Below are positions 17,415-25,250 of a stretch of DNA of 62,058 nt, one piece after another. The notes beneath the pieces were generated by a model. The model made no database searches. It had not been told where the DNA came from and worked only from the letters and a program-made list of their open reading frames with translations. Where the stretch lies: assembly GCA_009837085.1 (NCBI GenBank), contig VXUF01000107.1, positions 1 through 62,058 of the forward strand, given 5' to 3'. Position 1 is the stretch's first letter; each line of letters opens with the position of its first letter. This stretch comes from Holophagales bacterium. Lineage in GTDB: Bacteria; Acidobacteriota; Thermoanaerobaculia; Multivoradales; Multivoraceae. The position numbers and the translations under genes were made by a program.

Positions 17415-18755
17415 ATGAAGCGTTCGCTCCCGACCGTTCTCGCCGCGGCCCTGGCGACCATCGCCATCGCCGCACCAGCTTCGAGCGCCGAACCCGACGA
17501 CGTGCGCTCGAGGTGGGAAACCTCCTGCATGATCCGGCACGACAAGTTCGACTACGTGCTGCCGGGCGCCATGCGGCGCAACGGCATCGACATGTGGATC
17601 GTGACCGACCGGGGCCGCGGCACCCAGCCGATGACGCGCGACTTCGGCATCTCGACCGTCAACGGCCAGAGCTTCTTCATCTTCATCGACCGCGGCGGCG
17701 ACCGCATCGAACGGATCCAGCTCGGCCGCGAGAACGATCTGGCTGCGGAATGCGGCGCCTACGACCGGTTCGGAGGGTTCGAAGAGCTGCGGTCGATCGT
17801 CGAGGAGCGCGATCCTCAGACCATCGGTCTCAACTACCTCGCGATCCCCTACAGAGCCGAAGGCCTCCACGTAGCGGACGGACTCACGCACACGGACTTC
17901 AAGTTCCTCACGAGCGAACTCGGCGAGAAGTACGCGGCCCGTTTCACCTCGGCCCAGCACCTGATCGCCGACTTTCGCGGAGAGCGGGTCGCCGGCGAGA
18001 TCGTCGAGTTCGCGAAGGTCGGCGACCTCACGCGGCGGCTCCTGGAGCGGGCATTGTCCAACGAGGTCATCACCCCGGGCAAGACGACGCACAACGACGT
18101 CGCCCGCTGGCTGGAGCAGAAGCTGCACGACCACGACCTGCAGCGCGGCTGGTTTCCGACCGTCTACACCCACCTCCCGGACGGCAGCGAGATCGGCGGC
18201 ACCGAGCGCGTGATCCAGCGCGGCGATGTCCTGCAGATCGACTGGGGCACCGGCCGGAACCACTTCTCGACCGACATCAAGCGTTACGCCTATGTCCTGC
18301 GCGAAGGCGAGACCGAGCCGCCCGCGGGTGTGCTGAACACGTTCGCCGAATCGAAGAAGGTGCAGGAGATCATCCGCAAGCACGTCCGCTCGGGCCGCAC
18401 CGGCCGCGAGCAGCTCGACGAACTGAAGCAGATCATCCGGGACGCCGGCTACGTCTACACCGAGCTGGAAGTGGCCGCCCAGGACGCCCCCGGCATCGAG
18501 GTCAACGTCGGCATGCACGGGGCCGGCAACATCGGCCACGAAATGGCCGCGAGCCTGTTCGAGATCTACCCGGAACGCACGAAGTACGTCGTCCGCCCCA
18601 ACTCGATCATCTCGCTCGAGTACATCGTCTTCATGCCGGCCGAGGAATGGGACGGCAACAAGATCCCGATCAACGTCGAGGAGAACGCGTTGATCACCGA
18701 GCGCGGCATCGAATGGCTGCACCCGCCCCAGTCGCGGGTGCTGGTGATTCGCTAG
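17415..18755 (+). CDS. M24 family metallopeptidase (Xaa-Pro peptidase-like), exported
   Basis: The product is 446 aa from ATG 17415, with AAAGGAG upstream and a signal peptide ending ASSAEP. The N-terminal creatinase-like domain is followed by a pita-bread peptidase domain with all five metal ligands in order: Asp in QIDWGTG, Asp in STDIKRY, His in GNIGHEM, Glu in ISLEYIV and Glu in NVEENALIT. These enzymes cleave X-Pro bonds or related amides. It is followed without a gap by a paralog whose GTG start overlaps this stop (TAGTG). Confidence 0.85.
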   Translation: MKRSLPTVLAAALATIAIAAPASSAEPDDVRSRWETSCMIRHDKFDYVLPGAMRRNGIDMWIVTDRGRGTQPMTRDFGISTVNGQSFFIFIDRGGDRIERIQLGRENDLAAECGAYDRFGGFEELRSIVEERDPQTIGLNYLAIPYRAEGLHVADGLTHTDFKFLTSELGEKYAARFTSAQHLIADFRGERVAGEIVEFAKVGDLTRRLLERALSNEVITPGKTTHNDVARWLEQKLHDHDLQRGWFPTVYTHLPDGSEIGGTERVIQRGDVLQIDWGTGRNHFSTDIKRYAYVLREGETEPPAGVLNTFAESKKVQEIIRKHVRSGRTGREQLDELKQIIRDAGYVYTELEVAAQDAPGIEVNVGMHGAGNIGHEMAASLFEIYPERTKYVVRPNSIISLEYIVFMPAEEWDGNKIPINVEENALITERGIEWLHPPQSRVLVIR

Positions 18756-20041
18756 TGCACTCGCCGGTCCTGCCAGCGGTCTCCGTACTGGTTCTGTGTC
18801 TGTGCGCACCGGTGGTTGGAGCGCAGACGATCCAGGAGGAGACGCTCCGGCGGATGCAGCAGCAGATCCGGAACGACAAGTTCGACCATGTGCTGCCCAA
18901 GGCGATGCGGAACAACGGCGTGGAGATGTGGATCCACGTGATTCGTGCTCGGAACCCCGATCCGATCGCCAGGAACCTGGGCGGCGAGTCCGGCGTCTTC
19001 GTGTTCACCGACCGGGGCGGCGACCGGATCGAGCGAGCGATCCTCGGCGGGACCGACGAGGCGCTTTGGGGAGACGAGGCCTACGACCTGTTCGTGGGCG
19101 AGGAGGGGGTCGAGGGAGATCCGGGCTGGCAGAACGTCGTCGGCGACTTCGTGGCCGAGCGCGACCCCGAGCGGATCGCGGTCAACTTCTCGAAGCAGAA
19201 CCCCGTCGCCGACGGCATCTCACACACGGACTTCGAGACGCTGGCCGCCGCCCTGGGCGAGAAGTACGCGTCCCGGATCGTCTCGGCGGAAGGCGTGATC
19301 GGCGACTTCCTGGCTGGCATCGTCGTCGGCGAGATCACCCTCGCCGGTTACTTCGGGATGCTGACGATGCAAACCCTGGACGAGGAGTTCGCGAAGATCG
19401 AGCCCGGAGTCACACGGCTCGAGGAACTCGACGGCAACGTCTTCGTCCGCGACCCGGACGGCAACGAGGACAACAACAACGAGTACGTGCTGCAGCGGGG
19501 CGACATCGTCACGATCCTGAACGGCGCCGGCGAGGGCTACTTCGTTGCCGACCTGGGAGGCAACGGCTACGTGCTGCGCGAGGGCGAAGAGGAGTTGCCC
19601 GAGCGGGTGCAACGGATCTGGGATCACGCGATGCAGGTCCGGGAGATCCTGCGCGCCAACATTCGGGTCGGCCCCACAGCCGGCGAGACCCTGTCGCTGC
19701 TCGCCGGGAAGATCGAGGAGGCGGGCTTCCTCTACATCGACCGGGACCAGTACGACCCGACGCTCGATCCCACGAAGACCCAGGTCCACCTCGACCTCCA
19801 CGCCCAGGGGCGGCGGGACATGGACGCGCCCCGGATCTCGCCGCTGGGCGGCGACTGGCAGCGCGAGATGAAGCTCCCCCTGTTTCACAGCTTCACGCTG
19901 GAGTACATGGTCCACATGCCGGTGCCCGAATGGGGCCCCGGCAAGCACCTGTACATCGCCTTCCACGACGGCGCGATCGTCACCCCGCGCGGGATCGAGT
20001 TTCCCTATCCGCCCGACCCGGGGATCCGGGTCATCCGCTAG
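18755..20041 (+). CDS. M24-like protein with degraded metal site, exported
   Basis: The product is 428 aa. The GTG at 18755 overlaps the upstream stop and gives a signal peptide (VLPAVSVLVLCLCAPVVGAQ). It is clearly a paralog of the preceding protein (QQQIRNDKFDHVLPKAMRNNGVEMWI matches the start of its neighbour). Of the five metal ligands only some survive: the first Asp is replaced in TILNGAG, the second remains in VADLGG, the Glu of FTLEYMV remains, and the final Glu is replaced in IAFHDGAIVT. It is therefore likely a non-catalytic partner or substrate-binding homologue. The gene ends in a 14-bp palindrome that supplies the stop codons of both convergent genes. Confidence 0.8.
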   Translation: MHSPVLPAVSVLVLCLCAPVVGAQTIQEETLRRMQQQIRNDKFDHVLPKAMRNNGVEMWIHVIRARNPDPIARNLGGESGVFVFTDRGGDRIERAILGGTDEALWGDEAYDLFVGEEGVEGDPGWQNVVGDFVAERDPERIAVNFSKQNPVADGISHTDFETLAAALGEKYASRIVSAEGVIGDFLAGIVVGEITLAGYFGMLTMQTLDEEFAKIEPGVTRLEELDGNVFVRDPDGNEDNNNEYVLQRGDIVTILNGAGEGYFVADLGGNGYVLREGEEELPERVQRIWDHAMQVREILRANIRVGPTAGETLSLLAGKIEEAGFLYIDRDQYDPTLDPTKTQVHLDLHAQGRRDMDAPRISPLGGDWQREMKLPLFHSFTLEYMVHMPVPEWGPGKHLYIAFHDGAIVTPRGIEFPYPPDPGIRVIR

Positions 20042-20051
20042 CTATAGCTAG
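20038..20051. repeat. Palindrome spanning both convergent stop codons
   Basis: CTAGCTATAGCTAG is perfectly palindromic and contains the TAG stop of the M24-like gene on one strand and the TAG stop of rarA on the other. The convergent genes are only 6 bp apart. No T-tract is present, so it is not a standard intrinsic terminator. Confidence 0.6.
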
Positions 20052-21394
20052 TCGTCATCGCCCCACCAGCGGCGTAGACGGTCGGCGATCGCCTTCTCCG
20101 AGCCCTGGTCTGACGGCTCGTAGTAGCGGCGGCCGGAGAGGCCGGGCGGCAGGTACTCCTGCTCCTCGAAGTGGCCCTCGACGTCGTGGCCGTACTTGTA
20201 GTCCCTGCCGTAGCCCATGTCGCGCATGAGGCCGGTGACCGCGTTGCGCAGGTGCAGCGGCACGGGTTCGTGCGGGGCGTTCCGCACGTCCTCCGTCGCT
20301 CGATTCAGGGCCACGTAGGCGGCGTTGCTCTTCGGCGACGTCGCCAGGTACACGGTCGCTTCGGCCAGCGGAATGCGGCCTTCGGGCAAGCCAATGAAGT
20401 GGACCGCCTGCTGGGCCGCGACGGCGACGGGCAGCGCACCCGGGTTCGCCAGCCCGATGTCCTCGGCCGCCAGGATGACCAGCCGGCGGGCGATGAAGAG
20501 CGGATCCTCGCCGGCCTCCAGCATCCTGGCCAGCCAGTACAAGGCGCCGTCGGGCGAGGAGCCGCGGACGGACTTGATGAAGGCCGAGATCGTGTCGTAG
20601 TGGCTGTCGCCGGCCTTGTCGTACTGGGGTGTCCGGCGCTGCAGAGCGTCCGAGATGGCTTCCATGTCGATGCGGCGCACGCCGTCCTCGCCCGGCTCGG
20701 CGGCGACCACCGCCATCTCCAGGGCGTTCAGGGCGACCCGGGCGTCCCCGTTCGCGATGTTCACCAGGTGCGCCACCGCGTCGGGCTCCAGTTCCGGGGC
20801 CAGCAGGCCCAGGCCGCGATCCTCGTCCGACAACGCGCGCTCGACGATCCCGGTCATCGCTCCTTCGTCCAGGGCGTGTAGCGTGAACACGCGGCAGCGC
20901 GAAAGGAGGGGCGCGTTGACCTCGAAGGACGGGTTCTCCGTCGTCGCCCCGATGAAGGTGATCGTGCCGTCCTCGACGTGGGGCAGGATGACGTCCTGCT
21001 GAGCCTTGTTGAAGCGGTGGATCTCGTCGACGAACAGGATCGTCGGGCGGCCGTAGAGCGAGCGGAGGTCGTTGGCGCCCTTGACCGCCTTGCGCAGATC
21101 CGCGACACCGGCGGACACCGCGCTGACCGGCTCGAAGTGGGCGCGGGTCGTCGTCGCGATGAGCCGCGCCAGGGTCGTCTTGCCGGACCCGGGCGGACCC
21201 CAGAACAGGAGCGACGGCACGCGGTCCGCCTCGATGGACCGCCGCAGCACCTTGCCCTCGGCGAGGATGTGGTCCTGGCCGACGAACTCGTCGAACGTGC
21301 CCGGCCGCATCCGCTCGGCGAGCGGCGCAGCCGAGCCGGTTCCCGGCTCCCCGGCGTCCTCGAACAGGCCGACGGTACTGGGCTGTCGGCTCAC
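20048..21394 (-). CDS. rarA: Replication-associated recombination protein A (RarA/MgsA)
   Basis: The product is 448 aa from GTG 21394; the frame is open further upstream but the divergent sulfatase begins there, and VSRQPSTVGLFED... matches the usual short RarA leader. The AAA+ domain has Walker A (GPPGSGKTT, about residues 66-74) and Walker B/sensor residues in DEIHRFNKAQQD. TFIGATTENPSFEVN and the RarA C-terminal tetramerisation and MgsA domains follow (TISAFIKSVRGSSPDGALYWLARML, DIGLANP, GYGRDYKYGHD). The family are clamp-loader-related ATPases acting at stalled replication forks with SSB. Length and motifs are complete. Confidence 0.95.
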   Translation of the reverse strand: MSRQPSTVGLFEDAGEPGTGSAAPLAERMRPGTFDEFVGQDHILAEGKVLRRSIEADRVPSLLFWGPPGSGKTTLARLIATTTRAHFEPVSAVSAGVADLRKAVKGANDLRSLYGRPTILFVDEIHRFNKAQQDVILPHVEDGTITFIGATTENPSFEVNAPLLSRCRVFTLHALDEGAMTGIVERALSDEDRGLGLLAPELEPDAVAHLVNIANGDARVALNALEMAVVAAEPGEDGVRRIDMEAISDALQRRTPQYDKAGDSHYDTISAFIKSVRGSSPDGALYWLARMLEAGEDPLFIARRLVILAAEDIGLANPGALPVAVAAQQAVHFIGLPEGRIPLAEATVYLATSPKSNAAYVALNRATEDVRNAPHEPVPLHLRNAVTGLMRDMGYGRDYKYGHDVEGHFEEQEYLPPGLSGRRYYEPSDQGSEKAIADRLRRWWGDDD

Positions 21395-21455
21395 TTCCAA
21401 CTGCGGCGATAGGGCACGATTCGTCGAAGATAGCGCCCGGTGGCAGACTCCGGCA

Positions 21456-22853
21456 ATGACGAAGACCCCACCGAGCGTTTTCGCCGCCCCGCTTGGCGTT
21501 CTCGCCACCGCCGCTGCTCTAGCCGTCGGCTGCGCCGCACCCCCGGCAGAGGACGCTCAGCCGCCGAACATCATCGTCATCATGGCCGACGACCTAGGCT
21601 ACGGCGACATCAGCCCGTTCGACGGCTGGATCGAGACGCCGAACCTCGACCGTCTGGCCGCGGCCGGCATGATGCTGACCGACTTCCACACCAGCGGCGC
21701 GGTCTGCTCGCCGACCCGCGCCGGCCTGGTCACGGGCAGGTACCAGCACCGTGCGGGGGTTCCCGCCGTGCTGCTCGCCAACTCGGACAGTCCGCTCTAC
21801 CACCAGGGCATCGGCGCCGAGACCCACACGATCGGCGAAGCCTTCCGCGCTCTGGGCTACAGGACCGCGGTGTTCGGCAAGTGGCACCTCGGCTACCTGC
21901 CGCAGTTCAAGCCGCCGCTGCACGGTTTCGACGAGTTTCGGGGCTTCGTCAGCGGCAACATCGACTACCACTCGCACGTCGACCGGATCGGCCGTCCCGA
22001 CTGGTGGAACGGCGAAACCCTCGAGGACGAAGACGGCTACCTGCCCGACCTGATCGGCGCTCATGCGGCGCGGTTCATCGACGAGCACCGGGAGGAACCG
22101 TTCTTCCTCTATCTCGCGCACCACGCTCCCCACTACCCGTACCAGGGGCCGGGCGATCCGGCGGAACGCTACGCCGGCGACGACCAGTTTCCGGGCGTCG
22201 GCTCGGTGACCGACCGGAAGCGCGCCTACCGCGAGATGGTCGAGTCGATGGACGACGCCATCGGTCGCGTCCTCGACGCCCTCGAGGAACAGGGCCTTTC
22301 CGGAGACACGCTGGTGTGGTTCTTCTCGGACAACGGCGCAACGCCGTTGGGTTCAAACGGCCCGCTGCGCGGCCACAAGGCCAGCTACTGGGAGGGCGGC
22401 CACCGCGTGCCCTCGATCGCCGCCATGCCCGGCCGGATCGCTGCGGGTTCGACCTCCGACGAGATCACGTCGACGCTTGACGTGATGCCGACCGTCCTCG
22501 CCATGGCCGGCGGCGCGGCGCATCCCGACCTGCCGTTTGACGGCATCGACGTCGGTCCGGTTCTCTTCGACGGTCAGGACGTACCGCCGCGGCAGCTCTT
22601 CTGGACCAGCGCCGGCCAGTTCTGGCGCGGCGCCGCCGTGCGGGACGGCCGCTACAAGCTCGTCATCGACCGGCGGACGCAGCAGGCCGCCGCAGCGGAA
22701 GGCGAGGACGTCGTCGATCCCGTGCCCATGCTCTTCGATTTGGAGGCCGACCTCGGCGAGACGACGGACCTCGCCGACGATGAACCGGAGCGGGTCGAGG
22801 AGATGATGGCGGCGCTCACGAACTGGCGAGAGGACGTCGGCATCTCATCGTGA
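21456..22853 (+). CDS. Type I sulfatase, lipoprotein
   Basis: The product is 465 aa from ATG 21456, which yields a lipoprotein signal with lipid Cys 26 (ALAVGCAAPP). Sulfatase motifs are complete: PNIIVIMADDLGYGD (metal Asp pair), the formylglycine motif C84-S-P-T-R, GKWHLGY (catalytic Lys and His), HHAPH and WFFSDNGA. Type I sulfatases need the Cys oxidised by a formylglycine-generating enzyme and hydrolyse sulfate esters of sugars or aryl compounds; the exact substrate is unknown. Its stop overlaps the GTG start of the ATP-grasp gene (GTGA), implying coupled translation. Confidence 0.9.
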   Translation: MTKTPPSVFAAPLGVLATAAALAVGCAAPPAEDAQPPNIIVIMADDLGYGDISPFDGWIETPNLDRLAAAGMMLTDFHTSGAVCSPTRAGLVTGRYQHRAGVPAVLLANSDSPLYHQGIGAETHTIGEAFRALGYRTAVFGKWHLGYLPQFKPPLHGFDEFRGFVSGNIDYHSHVDRIGRPDWWNGETLEDEDGYLPDLIGAHAARFIDEHREEPFFLYLAHHAPHYPYQGPGDPAERYAGDDQFPGVGSVTDRKRAYREMVESMDDAIGRVLDALEEQGLSGDTLVWFFSDNGATPLGSNGPLRGHKASYWEGGHRVPSIAAMPGRIAAGSTSDEITSTLDVMPTVLAMAGGAAHPDLPFDGIDVGPVLFDGQDVPPRQLFWTSAGQFWRGAAVRDGRYKLVIDRRTQQAAAAEGEDVVDPVPMLFDLEADLGETTDLADDEPERVEEMMAALTNWREDVGISS

Positions 22854-24274
22854 GCGACATCCCGACTTCGCCGCTTCTGGAAGAAGCGAGGGCGTACTAC
22901 AAAGCACTCCTGCGGCCCGTCTTCGAAGGCAGCAGATTCGTGCTGCCCGGCAACATCGCCGTCGGGCTCGGCAACGTGGCAAGCGAACTCCGCGGGCTCG
23001 GCGCAGCGCGGCCTTTCATCGTCGCGGGCAGCCGGGGTACCGGAAGCGTACCGACCGAAGCCGAGGCGGCTCTGCGCGTGCTCGACGTTCGCGGCGCGGA
23101 CCCCCTGGAGCACAACCGCAACGTTCAGCGCGCCCTGGCCCACCTGCCTTCCGAGGTACAGGACGCCGTGGACGCATGGGATCCGAACCGTTCAGCGAAG
23201 ACCCTGCACACCGACCCGCTCGCCGAGCCCCGGCCGGTGGCCGGACGAGCGGCCTATGCCGCGCGGTCCGCGGCGTGGACGGCTCTCGAAGACAAGATAG
23301 TCATCGACGCCTTCTGGGACGCGGTCGGCGTGCCGCGTGCACCGTCCCGGGTCGTTCCCGCCGAGCACCAGGCGCTTCGTGCCGCCGCCGGCGCTCTGGA
23401 CCGCGGCCACGGCACCGTCTGGGCGCCGGACGCCCGCGAAGGCACAAATGCCGGCGCCGTCGCCCTGCGCTGGGTCCGACCCCGCGACGACGGACGGAAG
23501 GCCGCGGCGTCACTGGCGCGAATCGCCGACCGCGTCCGCGTCATGCCCTTCCTGGAGGGGGTTCCAGCGAGCATCCATGGCGTCGTGTTTCCGGACGCCA
23601 CCGTCGCCTTCCGACCCGTCGAGATGCTGGTCCTGCGGCCGGCGACCGGCGACCGCCTCTTCTACGCCGGCTGCTCGACCTGGTTCGATCCGAAACCCGA
23701 AGACCGCGAGACGATGCGCGAACTCGCCCGCCGCGTCGGCATCGCGCTGCGCGAGCACGTCGGCTTCCGCGGGTCGTTCGGCATCGACGGCGTCCTGGCC
23801 GAGGAGGGGTTCCTGCCCACCGAACTCAACCCACGCCTCGGCGCCGGAGTGAGCACCCTCGCCGGCGCACTCGGCGACTTTCCGCTCGTCCTGCTCTGCC
23901 TGGCCATCGCCGAAGGCGAAGAACTCGACTACCGGCCGGAACTCCTCGAGCGCGCGGTCGTCGAGACGGCTGACAACCACCGCGTCTGCGGCGGCGGCAG
24001 GACGACGGAAACCACGCTCACCGACACGGGCACCTTCGATCTCGTGGCGGACGGCGACGACTACCGCGAGGCCGAGCCGGGGGAAGACCCCGACGCCACG
24101 CTCCTGTTCGGGCCCGGGCCGATAGGCGGGTTCCTGCGCTTCACGCTGAATCCCGACCGCAACGAACCGGGCGCGGCGTCAGCGCCGCAAGCCGCACGCG
24201 CCTTCCGCCTTGCCGATCGCCTGCTGGGCACGGACTTCGGCGCGCTGGAGCCGGCACGGAACGTGAGGCCGTGA
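22850..24274 (+). CDS. Uncharacterised ATP-grasp family protein
   Basis: The product is 474 aa, starting at a GTG that overlaps the sulfatase stop. Residues about 309-333 (GSFGIDGVLAEEGFLPTELNPRLGAG, of which the core is TELNPR) are the ATP-grasp metal and nucleotide site. Upstream are the expected lid-type segments (VMPFLEGVPASIHGVVF). ATP-grasp enzymes ligate a carboxylate, activated as acylphosphate, to an amine, thiol or hydroxyl. I do not recognise a specific subfamily. The N-terminal 140 residues (IAVGLGNVASELRGLGAARPFIVAGSRGTG) could be a pre-ATP-grasp Rossmann-like domain. Pairing with an exported sulfatase is not one I know. Confidence 0.7.
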   Translation: MSDIPTSPLLEEARAYYKALLRPVFEGSRFVLPGNIAVGLGNVASELRGLGAARPFIVAGSRGTGSVPTEAEAALRVLDVRGADPLEHNRNVQRALAHLPSEVQDAVDAWDPNRSAKTLHTDPLAEPRPVAGRAAYAARSAAWTALEDKIVIDAFWDAVGVPRAPSRVVPAEHQALRAAAGALDRGHGTVWAPDAREGTNAGAVALRWVRPRDDGRKAAASLARIADRVRVMPFLEGVPASIHGVVFPDATVAFRPVEMLVLRPATGDRLFYAGCSTWFDPKPEDRETMRELARRVGIALREHVGFRGSFGIDGVLAEEGFLPTELNPRLGAGVSTLAGALGDFPLVLLCLAIAEGEELDYRPELLERAVVETADNHRVCGGGRTTETTLTDTGTFDLVADGDDYREAEPGEDPDATLLFGPGPIGGFLRFTLNPDRNEPGAASAPQAARAFRLADRLLGTDFGALEPARNVRP

Positions 24275-24296
24275 TCGGCAGCCCGTTACCCGCCGC

Positions 24297-24923
24297 CTAC
24301 CAAAGGTCCGCAACGCGCCGTTGGAAGTCGGTCTTGAGTTCGTCCCAGTCGATGTCGATGAGGAGACGAAGCGGCGCCTCGCGTTCCGCGTCGTCAAAGT
24401 GAACGAGACTGCGAACAACGTGTCCCACGTCCCGCTCCTCGAACTTCTCCCGGTAAAGGGCCAGATACTCCGCCAGCGATCGGTGACGGGTCACCAGCAC
24501 CCAGAGGTCCACGAAGTCCTTGCGACTGCCACGACTGGCTATAGCCGACAGCTTCATCGCGGCGATGTCGTCCCGACCTGCTAGCGGCAGGTGGTCGTTG
24601 GACGACACGGTCGGGCCTAGAAGCCGATATCCGTACTCGATCACCGACACCTGGACGCCGAGCACGTCGGCGTAGAGGGTTCCGGCACCTACGGACGTAA
24701 CCGTGATTCTCGGAACCTGCCGGCGAAGCAGGCCCAACACCTCCTCGGAGTCCGGGATCCGTTCAGTGAAGACGTCCAGATCGACCGAGACCCGGTGCCC
24801 CTCCATGAGGGCGAGAGCGGTACCTCCAGCTAGGTAGTAGTCCCCACCGGCCAGTGCCCGCGACACCATCGCGAAGGCCTCACGCGCCTCCGGCTCGACG
24901 GCCTCCCAATGGAGCCGGTTCAT
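24297..24923 (-). CDS. AbiEii/AbiGii-type nucleotidyltransferase
   Basis: The product is 208 aa from ATG 24923 (MNRLHWEAVEPEA), which overlaps the upstream stop by ATGA. The nucleotidyltransferase core is visible in YYLAGGTALALMEGHRVSVDLDVF: G-G-T plus D-x-D two-metal Asp residues. It is followed by the LAGRDDIAAMKLSAIASRGSRKDFVDL segment shared by AbiEii-type toxins and related proteins. AbiEii proteins act as the toxin of type IV toxin-antitoxin and abortive-infection systems. Here the partner is not an AbiEi regulator but a DUF6922-like protein, so the toxin role is inferred. Confidence 0.8.
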   Translation of the reverse strand: MNRLHWEAVEPEAREAFAMVSRALAGGDYYLAGGTALALMEGHRVSVDLDVFTERIPDSEEVLGLLRRQVPRITVTSVGAGTLYADVLGVQVSVIEYGYRLLGPTVSSNDHLPLAGRDDIAAMKLSAIASRGSRKDFVDLWVLVTRHRSLAEYLALYREKFEERDVGHVVRSLVHFDDAEREAPLRLLIDIDWDELKTDFQRRVADLW

Positions 24924-25225
24924 CCGCGCCACGCGGCTTCGCGCTTCCGCGCTTCGCGCACCCACTCGGAGGTTCGTTCCTCCGGCACTGAACTGGCGAA
25001 GGCCCAGAAGTTGAGTTCGCGCGGCGGGAGTACCTTGCGGCCGCGCTCTTCGAGAAAGCGCCGTCGCCGTTCCGAACTACACGCCGAGAGAAGCCAGCGC
25101 ATCGGCTCCCAGCCTCCCCGGGCCATGACGCGCTCGATCACGACCTCCGGCAACTCGGGCTCCGCCCTCAGCGCTTCGAGATCGTATTCCCAGAGCAGTT
25201 GCTCGACCGTGTCGGGGAAGCGCAC
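24920..25225 (-). CDS. DUF6922-like partner of the nucleotidyltransferase
   Basis: The product is 101 aa from GTG 25225. The motifs LLWEYDLEAL, VVIERVMARGGWEPMRWLL and LPPRELNFWAFA match the DUF6922 pattern found in small proteins encoded just before AbiEii-like nucleotidyltransferases. The stop overlaps the downstream start (ATGA), so the pair forms a bicistronic unit. No Shine-Dalgarno is seen; TAGAAT lies 6 nt before the GTG, suggesting a leaderless message. It could be the antitoxin or a regulator; this is inferred from context alone. Confidence 0.75.
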   Translation of the reverse strand: MRFPDTVEQLLWEYDLEALRAEPELPEVVIERVMARGGWEPMRWLLSACSSERRRRFLEERGRKVLPPRELNFWAFASSVPEERTSEWVREARKREAAWRG

Positions 25226-25231
25226 CCGCTG

Positions 25232-25237
25232 ATTCTA
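25232..25237 (-). promoter_or_regulatory. -10-like TAGAAT, leaderless layout
   Basis: On the minus strand TAGAAT precedes the GTG of the DUF6922-like gene by 6 nt. There is no room for a ribosome-binding site, the same geometry as at tetR, msrA and the ECF sigma gene. Confidence 0.45.
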
Positions 25238-25250
25238 TCGGGCTAGGTTC

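Noticed and set aside
17513..18754. N-terminal extension of the second M24 frame to 842 codons
   Set aside because: The extension is an out-of-frame reading of the first M24 gene; the GTG at 18755 begins a proper signal peptide.
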